From: Cycas panzhihuaensis
Lineage: Eukaryota; Cycadophyta
Assembly: GCA_023213395.1 (NCBI GenBank)
Contig: CM041465.1
Span: 168,089,741-168,153,740 of the forward strand
Length of the DNA: 64,000 bases
Direction of reading: 5' to 3'
The notes beneath the pieces were generated by a model. The model was not told the DNA's origin. It did not search any database and worked only from the letters and a program-made list of their open reading frames with translations. Both the position numbers and the translations under genes were made by a program. Below, one piece after another: positions 1 through 12,659 of this stretch (the first letter of the stretch is position 1; the number at the start of each line of letters is the position of its first letter).

Positions 1-186
1 AGAGTTAGGGTAATATAGGTTATAAAAGATTAGAAGGGGCAGATGGAATGGGTTCATCTATAAATAGATAGGGACTAGCTATAGGCCTCGATGAGGGATC
101 TTAAGGGCTAGAGAGGAGAGGGAGCATCTCTGGCAATGGTAGCACCTCTATAGATGGCTTTGGGGGTCAAGGTGAGGATTACAATT
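1..186. other. unassigned flank
   Basis: This stretch lies left of the outermost LTR edge. I see no coding frame, primer site or repeat unit shared with the rest of the window. It is presumably host DNA or another, unrecognised element. Confidence 0.4.
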
Positions 187-1516
187 TGGAAGCACACCTA
201 TAGGGGTTACTAGGTCTTACTTATCCTATTAGCTATGGGATCTAATGAATGAGAGAAAGGAAAGTGGCTAAGATACCCTTAAAGGACATCTACACATCAG
301 AACGTGGGTTTGAGGAACTGTAACAGAGTATAAGTCACCTCTCTTCCAAGGGAACCTCCTTGATGTGAGATAAAGGGAATGATAGAGGCATCCTCATGTT
401 GCCAAGTTTCCAAGGTAGGGCTTTCCTACCCTTAGGGTGAAAGAGGGTGAAAAGGATCTCCTTTTAAAGAGACAATAAAAGAGTGATGGTTCCTTATGGA
501 AAGGAACCCTAAAATTAAGAAAGAAGGAGTGATGATTATTGCAGATGAGAGTCTATAGTAGGTGACTTTAGTACTTAAGGATCATCCTTAATAATCTAAG
601 GTTTGTGATGTTAAGTGTATAGAGTGAGGAGATGTTGCAATCATTTGGCTACAACTAGGTTTCGAACTTCCACTTAGGTTGCAATGAGAAGGGAGGTCAG
701 TTGGTGTTGGATTGTTTGTTGTAAGGTGAGGTTATTTCCAATTAATAATTATGATAGTGTTTGGTTATTACAATGTTTATGCTACAAATAAAAGATGATG
801 ACAAATTAAACTAACTACTCTCCATTGCTCTGAATTCCTTTTCTCTCAAAATATTATTTAATGGGATGAAAGAAGGGAGAGAGAATGCAATGACCATTTA
901 TATGCAACTAGTTCCCTTTTTTGATGTAACTAATAAGAGAGATCTAATAATATTTCCTATCAGTGCAAGGAGGAATCAAGGGCATTTTACTTTTATCTTT
1001 TTAATATGCAATATGCAAGGTCAATGAGGAAGAGGGAATATACAACACTTTGCTCCTAATGCAAGAGAAGAGGAGAAAGGGGTGTTCAACTTGTGTTGTG
1101 CTCTCCTTTTCATGTAATATCTAAATGTGCAAAAGAAATAGAGTAGAATACTCTTCTACTTTTTTGTTTGTTTCTATTCAAGAGTACAAAGAGGGAAAAG
1201 AGTAAAGAGGAGAAGGGTTGAATAGAGTGCACCTAGATGCGTGATGGTTAATGGGGCAACACAACTCTCTCTATGTACATTCTTCGTCAACAACTTCACT
1301 TCCCTTGCTGCCATAATGTCGTTGATAGAGTTTTGGCGGGGGCTTCCTTACCTTTACCAAGCTTGAATCGATGAAACAAAAGGAAAATAATGAAAAGGAA
1401 AATGTAACATACCAAAACAATAAACGATGTCACCTTTTGATGAAAGTTACTAGGTTTGTACACATATCTTCCTCCACCTAAGTCACATAACAAATAATTC
1501 TTATGAACAACAAATA

Positions 1517-1573
<57 letters not shown>

Positions 1574-3141
1574 ATATGTATATACACACTAACTTGCTAA
1601 TGAAAGATGTTTCAGATGCTTGTCTAGTTGTGTAATAACAAAGCAAGATTACGAATAGTATTCTGTTTCCTATTATGACATACAATACATAATAAATAAA
1701 AGAAGCGAAGGGTAAAATGAGGTGGGAGTGTTGCCTCTGAATGGCGAGCTCCATTATAATCTGGGTTTCTCCCCAAATGGCAAATAGGATCTCATAACTA
1801 GATGGTAGTTTCTTAAGAGTAAAAAGCTATGAAATAGGGTGACAGATCACCAAGTAAAGAAGCTACAAGTTTTGCATCCAAATATTGCACTAGTTAAAGT
1901 GTGAAGAGAAAAGATATTAACTAGCATTAAGGAGGGAATTGACCCTAGTAGAAGGGGGATTTTAGAGTCAAAAATCAAGCCCAGTGTCCTTCTTATGATC
2001 TCCTATAACCACTTCTACCACTTCCTTTACCAATAACTAATGATTTGGAGGACAAAACTAGCATTTTTGTGACAGGTAGAGGGGTTGCCTCTAAGGTTTA
2101 TAATAAATCTACTTATAATAACCATAAAAGAAGTTTCTAAATTTGAAAATTATCAAGAAACACAATAGGTGATTACAAGAATAAAATAAACTCTGTTGGA
2201 CAACAAAATCTCAACAAAATAGCTTACCTCTTAGATGAAAGGAGGATTGATATTGGTGAGAGTTTTAGCTTATGAAACAAGAATTTTTAGAGAAGAAAGT
2301 TCTATGTTGGAGAAGAGAAACTACTTTTTTTGACACTTGATAGCTTGTGGTTGATCTAATACTATTGTTGGGCTTGATCCCCTTTGCTTTCATTTTCTAA
2401 AATTTGTTAGGTGCATGAATTAGAAGTAGACCTATAAAGGATAAGAGTTTTGTAGAGAAAACTGTGAATCTTTTTGAGAAAATGAGTTGAAAAAAGAAAG
2501 AAGAAGAGCTAGAAATCCATTTGAATTGAGGTTTTTATGGTTTAGGTGAGGTCTCAAGACCATTAGGACCTAATCTTGGCTAGTCTTGAGGTTGGAGATT
2601 ATGTTAGGCTCATAATAAATGTAATTATAGCCATTTATAGCCTTGTTTTGGACTATAATAATTGCACTACAAATTTATTCATGGTACCACAAATAAACTA
2701 GCGGTGCTGCTAATATATTAGCAGGGCACAATAATCAAAGCGATGCAAACAAAAAAAGGAGTGGGGTACAATAATCAAAGTAGTATAAATAAAAATGGGA
2801 GTGGGGTAACAATAGATCAATAGATTTTAATAAAAACTAATAAATATCAATTAAAAAAGGCAAAACAAGGCATCATATGTTACTAGGGGCCCTGAAACAC
2901 ATCCCTAAAGGGTCAATAAATCAAGTTTGGGGTATTTTATAGGCCTAAAAGTGACAAAAATATGTGAGAAAACCATCGAATTAAGCTAAAACGCGATGAA
3001 ATGATGGTTACTAAGGATATAAGGTTACAAATAGGGTTTGAATAGCTAACATCGATGAAGTTTACAAGTAAATTTCATGCGAAATGAGTAGTAAGGGGCA
3101 TCTTTTCATGGGAAACCTTAATAAACTTCTCCTTAACACAC
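187..3141 (-). mobile_element. element 5, 3' LTR, left segment
   Basis: A divergent member of the same large LTR family, reading right to left. The left edge (TGGAAGCACACC) matches the edge of the element 1 LTR at 3142. It shares the splice-donor-like AAG|GTAAGG site (minus strand, GT at 1350-1351), an AT-rich tract in the matching place, and the GTACC palindromic module near 2665-2712. The rest of this LTR lies right of element 1 (38630 onward) and ends at 46431 beside a polypurine tract. Adding the pieces gives about 3.3 kb, the family length. No gene is seen here; short open frames are not conserved in the sister LTRs. Confidence 0.6.
1520..1566. repeat. (TA)n microsatellite
   Basis: An uninterrupted run of TA dinucleotides of about 45 bp inside the element 5 LTR. 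A similar AT run occurs in the element 3 LTR at 49288-49327. Confidence 0.95.
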
Positions 3142-6100
3142 TGGAATCGCACCTTTGGGGCACCAAGTTGGAAGAGATTGGGCCAACATGACTAACAACT
3201 TCATCGCTAATGATCTACAAGGACAAGGAAGAAGGATCACTCACAAAGGGCATCCATGCATCAGAACACAAGTTCGAAGACCTGTAAATGGTACACAAAC
3301 TCCCTTCTAGGTAAACACCTCCCTAATTCAGAGCTAGGGAAAAAGAGGAATCTCATCGGTTGGCTGAGTAACCTCTAAAAGGGCCCTCCCATCCTAGATG
3401 GCCAACGAAGGAGGGTGAAGGTGAAGGCATACCTCTTCTCATGAAGAGGGGATGAGTGCGACAAGTCCTAAATAAAAGGAGGGGAGACTCGCATGCAATC
3501 CATGGGTGGCTAGTAGTGTAAGTGAATGAGGAAGAAGTTGGGCTGAAGGACCAACTTTGGGCTAAAAGGTGAAGCCAAGGGGGCTTCGCTAAAAGAAAGG
3601 AAAGATGACCTTCGGAGGAGGTAACCTCAAGGCGCTACACCTAAAATTGAGGTTAGGTGTAGGAGGTAAAATAAGGTATATTGTTCCTTTATTTATGTTT
3701 GTTATGTAGCAAGGTATTGTAGGAATATAGGCTATTGTTGTTTGTATTTTTTTTCTTAATAGTAAAGAAAATAAACTCAAAAGAAACAACATACTCACTC
3801 TCATTTCCTAAGTACTATCCTCCCTCTCTTTATCTTTCATAAATATAGGAAAAAGAAGGGTAAGCAAGTAACCAAGGAAAAGAGTATGAGTGTGAAATGT
3901 AAACCCACCCAACAATATACAAGAGGGGAACAAGGTAAAAATAGATAGATACCCAACCTACCCCACCCAAATCCTAGTGGAAATGATGGTTTAGGCAAGA
4001 GAGGGAATGAGTAACTATAGAAAGGTAACACCTATTGGTATGAGTTAACTAATTTCACTCTATGCATCTAAATGAGGAAAGCAACAACAACCAATAGAAT
4101 GTAAGCTATATATTCCTTTCGTCTTTTCTTTTTTGTTTGGGAGAAAAAAAGGGGGAGTAGGGCAAGGATAAGAAAGACAAGGTAGGAAAAATGTATCAAG
4201 GAATTAGACAGTTGATGTAGTGTCTTCCTTACTTCCTTCATGATCCAAGCTTTCCTCCTTGCCATAGATAGCGTGGTGAAAGGAGCACCAACGAAAGGGG
4301 GATTCCTTACCTTCTCTAAAGCTTAAATGTAAAATAAACCAAAAGAAAAGAATGAAATGTATTTATTTAGAATTTTAAAGCATAATAATAATAATAATAG
4401 GAAAAGAGAGATGTACCTATAGGAGGCCTTTGTTTGCTCTAAAGTGTATAGAACCTACATAACATAAGGTTTTCCCTTTCCCAAGGGGCTCTAGTTACAT
4501 GTGGGAGTAAGTGAATACAAGAAGATGCATATGTATATGTGTGTTCCTTTCAAGGGAAAAGGGGAAAAAGATAACAGGCCTAACAAATATCTATTACATA
4601 ATAAAATATACAATATTAGTGTTGTTTGTACCTTATATGCATAGCAAACAAGTAATGCGAGAAAAAGAGGGTGAAAGGGAAGAAGACAGGTTGCCTTGGA
4701 ATGGCCAACCCTCCCAACTAAAAAGTCCACACATTCCCAAGCACTCAAACCAATGGCTAAGAAGGTCAAGACCACTCAATAGTTAGAGTAAAACGGGTTT
4801 TTCATATAGAAGGAGAAGTTGCAAAAAAACTGTAAAAGTTACAAAGTGTAACTTTACAAGATTTTACAAAATCAAGCCCCAAATCTAAAAAGACACAAAA
4901 GAGGGTTGATGACCAAGTTGTATATGGTTCCTGGTGGCTAGTTATAAGCATAGCAAGGGGCTACCTATTCTATAATTGGTAAAGATCCCTGCTCCAAAAG
5001 TTTTTGGGTGAGCAAGGAAGGTATAGAGAAGGAAAATGGAAGGAGAGAAGGGGGTTGCCCTTGAGAAGAAGGCATATGGGTGTGAAACCCTACCTAAAAC
5101 TCCTTTCACTCTCCTGCAGACCAATTTTCCTACTACCTCCTTGAATGGACCTTAAGAAAACTTTAGGAAGGAGGAGGACAAGCCAACAAAAAGGAGGGTT
5201 TACCTCCTAATATATAAGAAAAGAAGGAGAACTTCATATATGCAAGCAAGAAAAGATAAGTAAAAGGATACCTATACTATGAAAGAAAAAGAGAAATGGC
5301 AGATCTATAGATACTTTGTAAGGATAGATCTAAGGCAGATTTACTAGGCAAACTAGTTGAAAAGCAGGGTTCCTTTAGGAGATATGTAGAAAATCCCTAC
5401 AATACAACATAAGAGAAGCATAACCTTCAGAAGAAATTATGCTTGAGGCTTTTTAAGGTACTTGGAATGTGGCTTTGTCTCAGCAAGCCCTACTACATAC
5501 CTATAACTTGCATTTCTGTCTTGTAGGAGTTGATAGCTAAAGTATGGACCAAGTACACTAGGGTTGAAACTTCTTTAAAAACTTGTTGAGAAGAGAGGAG
5601 ACAAAAAGAGTAAGAATAGGAAAACTGAGGTGAATTTTGGGCTTTTAAACCCAACCCTAGCCCAACGAGCAATTAGGGTTCGACCTAGGTAGGAAATAGC
5701 CCAACTCCATATGGAAATTTTGTATTTAATACAAAATTAGCCTTGACTAAATAAAAAAGGGTTTTGAATAGTCACACAATAATAAACTTTGTAGTACCAT
5801 AAAGTTTATAGTGGTACCATAAAGTTTACAATGCTACAACCAAAACTAAGGTAAAATAGAAAGGGGAGAGCCTAGAGGCTCCTAAAAAGAGGGATCCTAG
5901 AACCTAAGGGAGCATGATATAGTGTCAAGGTGGTAAGGAGGGGTCATGGGACCTAGAGAGACCACAGTAGGTTGGAAACGATGGTCAAGGACTCTAAAAA
6001 ATGAGATAAATGGTGCATAAGGGTGACGACTAGGCTTAAATGGGGTGTTAGAGGTTGTTTCATACCAAGGAATAATGTGAAATGGGCTGTAGGAGCCAAA

Positions 6101-6365
6101 AGTACTTGGGGACATCATGGAGATATGGCAGATATTCATGGAGTGACATGGGATATGTATCCCAAGTCATCATAGGCTAAAAGTATTAAGATGTAATATG
6201 AACAGGCAAATAATGCATAATGATCATATAGTCAATCAATTGGAATGCAATATACGTAATGCACCTCGATCAATGATTTCTGAAACTAACGAAAGTGAAG
6301 ATAGAAGCATACCTAAACTAACCTGAGTCAAGTCGCCTATGTCCATTCCTGGTAGCTAGAAAACA
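3142..6365 (-). repeat. element 1 3' LTR
   Basis: 3224 bp bounded by TG...CA equivalents (TGGAATCGC at the left, AGCTAGAAAACA at the right). It matches the split 5' LTR 18215-18451 + 35607-38629 (3260 bp). Reading on the minus strand it carries the palindromic GTACC module (5771-5840), a TATA-like TTTAAAAG (about 5641-5648), and the conserved AAG|GTAAGG donor-like site (GT at 4309-4310). No conserved reading frame is seen. Confidence 0.85.
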
Positions 6366-6378
6366 CTGCCCCCTTGGT
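6366..6378 (-). promoter_or_regulatory. polypurine tract of element 1
   Basis: Directly beside the 3' LTR, the minus strand reads ACCAAGGGGGCAG. This is the priming site for plus-strand DNA synthesis. Element 5 has the same tract at 46432-46446, and element 2 has CCAAGGTGGCAG. Confidence 0.75.
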
Positions 6379-6869
6379 AGTAGAGCCTTGCTGCTAAGAA
6401 GCATGATATAATAGAAAGTGCTGGTAACACAAAGGTTAGTAACATGCATCAAATATAGCAGTGTCATCATCCAAGGGCAATGACAAGTGTTATGGCAGAA
6501 TGCATGGATAGGTAGAAGAGAGGGGCAGTATAGGGGCTACCTATGTGTCACTCTAAAGTCTAATAAGAGAGAAGGTGAATGAGGGGGATGCCCCCATCGC
6601 AGATATGCAAGGTGAATGGTGGTGACAATCATGAACATGATCGACCAAATGATATGAATGAGAAATATGCACATATAAAGGTGAGAATATAGGGAGTTTG
6701 TAGTATGAGTGGTATAAAGGATAGAATGAAGGAAATAAACCTAGTGGTCACCATAATTTAACCTCATTAGTGGCCAACTTTTAGAGGTATGAACAGGTCA
6801 CAAGGTGGAGGATGGGATGAACCTAGAACTAACATGTTTCATCCACTTGATAGGTTCCTCAAGGCAGAT
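6379..6869 (-). other. element 1 untranslated 3' internal spacer
   Basis: Lies between the second RNase H gene and the polypurine tract. It is alignable by eye with 32430-32830 (element 2) and 46447-47060 (element 5), for example around the block at 6740-6800. No open frame is shared among the copies. Confidence 0.6.
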
Positions 6870-7281
6870 CATTGAGAAGAGAGAGATGACACTCAAGGAT
6901 GTGACAGACGAGGCTGTCTGCCTCAGTATTTTGGTTTCAAGGAATATGCTGGATATTTATAGAAGAGAAATGAGATAAGAGAGACCTGGCAGTCAAGGCA
7001 AGGGCTCTCAAGCATTGGCAACATACCTGGCAAACCTAGGTAAGGTGTGACATGACAGTCTGAGAGTCACAAACTAGGATGATGGGACCATGGTGGAAAT
7101 GGAGCACATTAGTAAGGGCCTCAATAATAGTTCTATATTCAAGTTTATTATTAGTGGCCTTAGGAAAGAAGACTCTAGAACACATGTAATCATATCTAGA
7201 AAGGTCACAAAGGATCCATGTGGTAGCATAAGGGCCTGGTTTACCACGACTTCCTCCATGAGTAAAGATAAGCAATATCAT
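6870..7281 (-). pseudogene. second RNase H (aRNH-like), element 1
   Basis: An RNase H1-fold gene separate from pol. The ATG at 7281 is followed by a segment matching F-x-D-G-S-R-G-N-P-G-P (here THGGSRGKPGP, first catalytic Asp replaced by His), then TNNKLEY (Glu), VCDSQ (Asp), and in a shifted frame N-x-EAD at about 6916-6930. The order Asp, Glu, Asp, Asp is that of the additional RNase H acquired by plant Tat elements. It should cut RNA in RNA/DNA hybrids during reverse transcription. It lies beyond the antisense gene, about 4 kb downstream of the integrase, so it would need its own translation route. Frameshifted and inactive here. Confidence 0.75.
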
Positions 7282-7810
7282 AGTAAGGAGACAAGAGTCG
7301 ATAAGTACAGAGAAGGGAAAATAGGTAGTGATAGGACTATAAAGCACTCAAAAGGTTATGAACAAGGATCGCGAAAGATAGGAGAGTCCTAAAAAGAGGC
7401 TACGTAGAGGTAAGGGGATTGACCTGATAAAGAGGTAGGGAACAACGATAGAAAGAGCTCCTTTAGGGCCCCAAAGGTCGCTAAAAGGACCAAGGTGAGG
7501 TCCAGAATTAGGGAGGTGCTTCCTTCGGGAGCCCCAAAGGCATTGAATGAGTAGAAAAAATGGATCCAAGGTGGAAAATGAGTTAAAGGAGTATAAACAT
7601 GAGTATGTTATAAAGTAGTAGAAAAATTGAAATAGAAGGGATCTATAAGAGACAGAAGGGGTCATCATAAATGTGCCAAAAAGGCTTAAAACGAAGGCCA
7701 TAGAAGTAGAATAGGGGGAAGACCCAAAGGCAAAAGTGATAAAGGTGAGGAAATGATCATAAAGGCTATTATGACAAAAAGAAAGGAGGAGGTGTCCTCC
7801 GAGGCCTTCG

Positions 7811-7820
7811 TGTATATAAA
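7811..7820 (+). promoter_or_regulatory. TATA box of antisense gene, element 1
   Basis: TGTATATAAA lies 168 bp before the conserved ATG at 7981. Equivalent boxes occur in element 2 (complement 31454-31463, GAATATAAGG, 159 bp from the ATG) and element 4 (61479-61488, CTATATAAGG, 166 bp). It is followed by a 19-bp palindrome at 7832-7850 with arms GAAAATGA / TCATTTTC, also kept in the other two copies. A promoter for the antisense transcript is inferred. Confidence 0.65.
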
Positions 7821-7980
7821 GGAAGGAAGGCGAAAATGAGATTCATTTTCATGGGCTCGTGATCGATCTAGAACCATTTCCTTTATGTAGTAGAGTGCTA
7901 CCCAAATTTAGAGGTACGCAGTAGGAGATCTAACCATTAGATCATAGTGAGGGGACAATTGATATGACATGGACGACAAG

Positions 7981-10530
7981 ATGGCGATGGCTAGGCTAGA
8001 TCCAGTGAGTGGATTGCCCCCTACTTTTCCATTTCGTCATTTGAAGTTAATGGCTTTTTTAAAGTTTTAAGCTAGTTTTTGGGACCCCTTAAGGGTGATT
8101 TGGGACCCTCTGGAGCTCTATTGGGGCATAGAGAGGGGGAGGACTAGGGTATTAGGTAGCCTTGATCCTAATGGGCCTAGCCTTAGCCAGCTTTGGAAAG
8201 AAATTTGGGATTTTTTGGTCTCCCCCCCCTCTTTTATGGGGAGAAACAATGGCCCTGCAGTAAAGATCGCAATGTTGTGGAGTTTGCCTTAGGGCCATTG
8301 AGGGAATGCTAAAATCTTAGCAGGGCCCATGTCAAACTCTATGGTACCACATAATTTTATATGGGGTAGAGAAGAGTAGGAAGAAAAAGAAGAAAGAGAG
8401 CATGGGAAGGTGCAAAGCTTAGCTTGCAGGGGTAAGAGACATCCTGAGGGTAGTTAGGTAGAGCATGAGGAGAATTTGGACTAACTTTTAGGTGGTTTTG
8501 CAGGCAGTTATCATAGTGGACAACCATGAGAATGTTGGAATAACGATGATGAGATTTATCGAGATGATGTCACAGGGTGACAGGTAGACACTAGGGTGCT
8601 GTGGCTTACTAAAGATCATTAAGACACTATAATATGCATTAGATCAGCATCTGTTGGTGGACATAGCCTCCCATTATGATTGTAGGTGGTATGTCTTCTA
8701 CCTTCTCTAAGTGGGGGACATCATGATCACACCAGGAGACATCGGGAGGATCTTATGAGTACTAGAGGAAGGAGCGCCAACATCATCGGGCACATTGCCT
8801 AGCACAGATACTTATCACACAAAGGTAGCCACATATTTCATGGGCCAGGGTAGGTGGCAACGACGAGGAGTGTCAGTATAGACTATGGTAATGTCTAGGA
8901 TTCCTCGGGTGAGGAATCTTATTACATTGGGCATTCTGTTCTAGATTTCCTAAAAATAGAATTATAAGGATATACTAAGTAAGTGGATAACTACAGTCAA
9001 GAGATGTGAGGATAGAGAGAGATTGGATTAGGATTCCTTGATAGAGGCAAACATGATTACAAAATTAGATGCTATCAGAGAGGCATGGAGAGGTGGCTTT
9101 TCATATTGCACTATGCTTCAGTGCTAGTTTTTTTATCACTTCAGAGTAGTAACACCACTAGGAGGGCCTCACCCTATCTTGGTGTGAGCACCCATGGTAC
9201 ATAGGTGGTAGACTCAGTTTAGGGGGACCGAGGACCAGGTTCATATTAGGTGATCGATAGAGGCGATGTTACTAGACCTCCTCACTCTAGTAGACTACAT
9301 GGTAGACCCATATAGAGGAGTGCGTCGGGATAGCGATGATGAGGTAGGGGAGTTAGGAGGTGGTCTTGGTGATGGTGGAGGTGATGATGGAGATGATAGG
9401 GTAGGCCTATCAGGAGCTGTAGGTGGAGAGGTAGGTCTCTCAAGAGATGCCCGAGGTGAGGCAGGTCCATCTGGAGCTACAAGAAGAGAGGCAAGTCTAT
9501 CTATAGCTACAAGAGGAGAGGTAAGTCTATCTGGAGATGTAGGAGGAGGTAGGCCACCCACACAGAGGGAGAGAGGAGCAGGTAGGGCTTCGGTGGCTGT
9601 GGTGGCATTGGTGGCAGTAGCAGAGGTGATGATAGTCGTGGCGGGTAGAGGAGAGGATGTGGGAGGGGTCCTGACAGTACTTGGGATAGGAGAGGTGGTA
9701 CTGGAGGCTGAGGAGGGTAGTCTAGTGGCCGAGGGGATTCCTATAAAGGAGGTAGTCATCTGAGTCAAGGAGCTGGCCATCCCTGGAGTGAGACACTATC
9801 CTTACGTGATGTCTTTCGACCACTAACTACTTAGATAGCTTACTTTGATTTAATTTTAAGGTTTTGATATATGTGTATATAGATTAACATATGGTGTGTG
9901 TCATTCAATATGAGCAGTAAAGATGGTGAGCTTAGTGGAGGTAATAGTCAAGGAGATATTCTCCCAAATCTACGCAGAGGGGCAATCCCCCATCCAAGCT
10001 GGAGAGGAGCCCCGATCGATGGGAGTGCACATGGCAGCATTCGTCCCGTTGATGAAGGCTAGAGATATATGGGTGGCAAAGTCCCAAGAACACTAGGTGA
10101 GGGCTGGACAACTACAGGAGGAGTTAGATGGGATCTACATAGAGAGGGACCAGGCAGTTGTAGAGAGGGATATTTTACAAGGCCAAGTCTAGGCCTTAGA
10201 GGCTTAGGGAGGAGGAGCGGTAGGCAGATATATAGAGAGATGCATCCGGATAGTCATGCTGGAGGAGAGGCTTTAAGGAGTAGAGGAGAGACTCTAAGAA
10301 GTAGAGGGGGAGAGGGATCATATCCAGATGTAATACGACCAACTGGTAGAGCATATCACTATGAGGTCATCACAGAGTAGGACGCAAACCCACATGATAG
10401 TGACGACCTCGAGGAGGCCTCGGGATGAGTGGAGTGAGGCCAAAATATTACAATGGTAGAAGAGAAGTTTAAGAGGTATGTGGCCTCTTGGGGAGGGTTT
10501 GTTTAGGCCAGGAGATGACACCCCTTGAGA
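7981..10530 (+). pseudogene. antisense plant-mobile-domain-like gene, three exons, element 1
   Basis: Runs opposite to gag-pol. Exon 1 coding part 7981-8004 (ATG plus 7 codons ending ARLDP) meets donor GTGAGT at 8005. Acceptor TTTTGCAG ends at 8503, and exon 2 continues in frame as AVIIVDNHENVGI. Exon 2 holds the GLLKI segment and the VGDIMITPGDI-x-RIL motif (about 8711-8765), which resembles the core of plant mobile domain (PF10536) proteins, then an Asp/Gly-rich linker with five 10-residue repeats (9404-9553). Donor GTGAGA at 9788 and acceptor CAG ending 9917 lead to exon 3, a charged coiled-coil-like stretch with an Arg-rich SRRPRDE tail ending near 10530. A one-base loss at the second donor and several TAG/TGA stops break it. 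Domain assignment is from remembered motifs, not a search. Confidence 0.65.
9404..9553 (+). repeat. 30-bp minisatellite coding 10-residue repeats
   Basis: Five in-frame units of exactly 30 bp in exon 2 of the antisense gene: GLSGAVGGEV, GLSRDARGEA, GPSGATRREA, SLSIATRGEV, SLSGDVGGGR. Elements 2 and 4 carry about four units each. Confidence 0.85.
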
Positions 10531-11313
10531 GTAAGACACTGAGGAGCTAGGCACACTACTAGTTTTAACCAGGAAAACATTGGACCTCTAGGGAGTCACC
10601 ATATGATGACACACAATTGTACTCCTCCCTACAAGGATTCCAACTTCCAGAGGATGATGTACTATATGGCTTTGTATGACGTGATTTATTGTATATATAG
10701 ATGGGGGCCCATTGATACCCCAATTAATCCATGATGATGGTTTTATGATGTTGTATTTATTGTTTATTTATTTATATATTTGTGTGTATATAGACATAGG
10801 CGCATGGGTGCACGGGGGGCTATATGTCATGATGATTTTAGTTGATTGTTATATGGTTTTTGTTATTAGATCACTTGGGTGGTACCTACACTTCCTTTCA
10901 TATGGGACCACACTCATAATGGGCACACACAACCACCATAAGTGTATGTGATAGACGCGTATAAGGCTAAGAGATCGAGAGCCATGCATATTCGTTGAAG
11001 GAGCATAGTAGATATGCAACAAAAGCAACAACAAAGAGAGAGTACAGGTACTCGGGCATGTAGTCCTAGTTGGGGTGCATTTCCAAGCTTAGGAGTGATG
11101 GAAGCTTACATGTCCAACTAGGAGGAAAGGTTTCCCTTAGGAGGGAAACAAAAGATCCCATAGGAGAAATTGTAAAGATAGGAAAGCCACCCTAAGCCAC
11201 CATTCCATCTATAGTTAGGGGGAATGGAGGCATGCTTAGAGTGGTAGTTTAGGCTCATTTTAGAGTGAGGAAAGAGGAATCAATGTGTGTAGTCTACTCA
11301 ATAGTAGGGACAA
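10531..11313. other. element 1 spacer between integrase and antisense gene ends
   Basis: The region where the sense pol and the antisense gene converge. It matches 28092-28891 in element 2 and 57172-57903 in element 3. It is AT-rich around 10690-10800. No conserved frame; presumably it holds the 3' ends of the two transcripts. Confidence 0.55.
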
Positions 11314-12600
11314 TCACACATAAAATTTCTTCAGGAACTTATCGTTGACAACTTTTTCAAACTTAAGACCCTCCATAGTTGCAATCCTATAGGTATCATT
11401 ATTGAGGCTTTCAAGAATGATGAAAGGACCAACCCATTTAGGTCTGAATTTGGATAAGTGATCATGGAGATATTCCAACTTGAGGACGTGGTCCTTGGGA
11501 TGTAAAGGATAGGGGTAAAGGTGTTTGTCATACATTCTTCATGCCCTAGCTTTAGAGGCAATATTCACTTAATAAGCGGTCAAGAGTTTCTTATTTAAAG
11601 CTTTGAGGTCTAGGAGGCGAGCCTAATGATAAGACTTCTCATTGACAAGACCTCAAAGGGAAACCTACAAGGAAGGGATTTCAACTTCTAACGAGAGGAC
11701 CGTCTCAGTTCCATATACAAGGGAGAATGAGGTCATCCCTATAGCTGTGCAGATGGAAGTACAGTATGCCCATAGGGTAGAAGGAAATTGAAGATGCCAA
11801 TCCTTTTGAGATTGGGCAACAATTTTCTTCAAGATGTTTACGAGGGTTTTGTTAAAAGATTCTATTTTCCCATTAACCTAGGGTTAATAGGGAGAGGAAG
11901 TTTTGTGAGATATCCTAAATCTCTCACGAAGTTCATCCATTTCCTTATTATAAAACAGGGTTCTATTATCTATAATCAAGGCATCAGGAACCTCGAATTG
12001 ACAAATAATATGCTGGTAGATGAAAGTAACTATTGTCTTACCAGGAGTAGAGGATAGGGGGACAACTTCAGCCCATTTAGTAAAGTATTCCATCACAGTC
12101 AAGATGAACTTGCACTATGACAAAGAAGGCGAGGTTATGGCCTCAATGAGGTCTAATCCCATTGGGAGAAAGGCCATGGAGATATAATAGGGTGCAAGGC
12201 CTCAGAAGGCAAATGGATGATGCTAGCATGCTCTTGACACCTATGACATTGCAAGGCATAAGCATGGGCATCCTTGAAGAGGGATGGCCAATAATAACCC
12301 ATGTGGGGGATCGTCTCAGCTATAGATTAGCCCCTAAAATGGCCCCTACAAACGTTGTTATGGCATTCACAAAGTATCTAGCCTGCCTCATCGGGATTGA
12401 CGCTGTAGAGGAGGATCCCATCAAAAGATCTCTTATACAATACCTCTTCCATGAGGAAGTACTACCTAACAGTAGCCTGAATGCATGACCTAACCTTGTC
12501 ACTAGCATCGAGATGATACCTCTACTCACTAAAGTATCGTACAATATCCCCAAATAACTGACTATTGGTTAATGGACGGGGGGACGAGTCTTGAATAGAA
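11314..12600 (-). pseudogene. integrase, element 1
   Basis: Retroviral-type integrase, the last pol domain. The catalytic core is seen at 12102-11884 (YFTKWAEVVPLS, then ALIIDNRTLF for the second Asp). The C-terminal part 11535-11314 ends with KFRPKWVGPF and FLKKFYV then a stop. There is no chromodomain after this module, as expected for the Tat clade. It is broken into several frames. The N-terminal zinc-binding part lies towards 12600 and is badly decayed. Confidence 0.8.
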
Positions 12601-12659
12601 AATATGGGCTCGTATGGTAGGGAATCATTGACAGGAGCATTTGAAGAGATGGGGATGGG

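Noticed and set aside
187-3141. A host intergenic region with small genes
   Set aside because: The LTR edge, donor-like site, AT tract and palindromic module occur in the same order as in the known LTRs, so it is read as a divergent LTR. Its short frames are unsupported.
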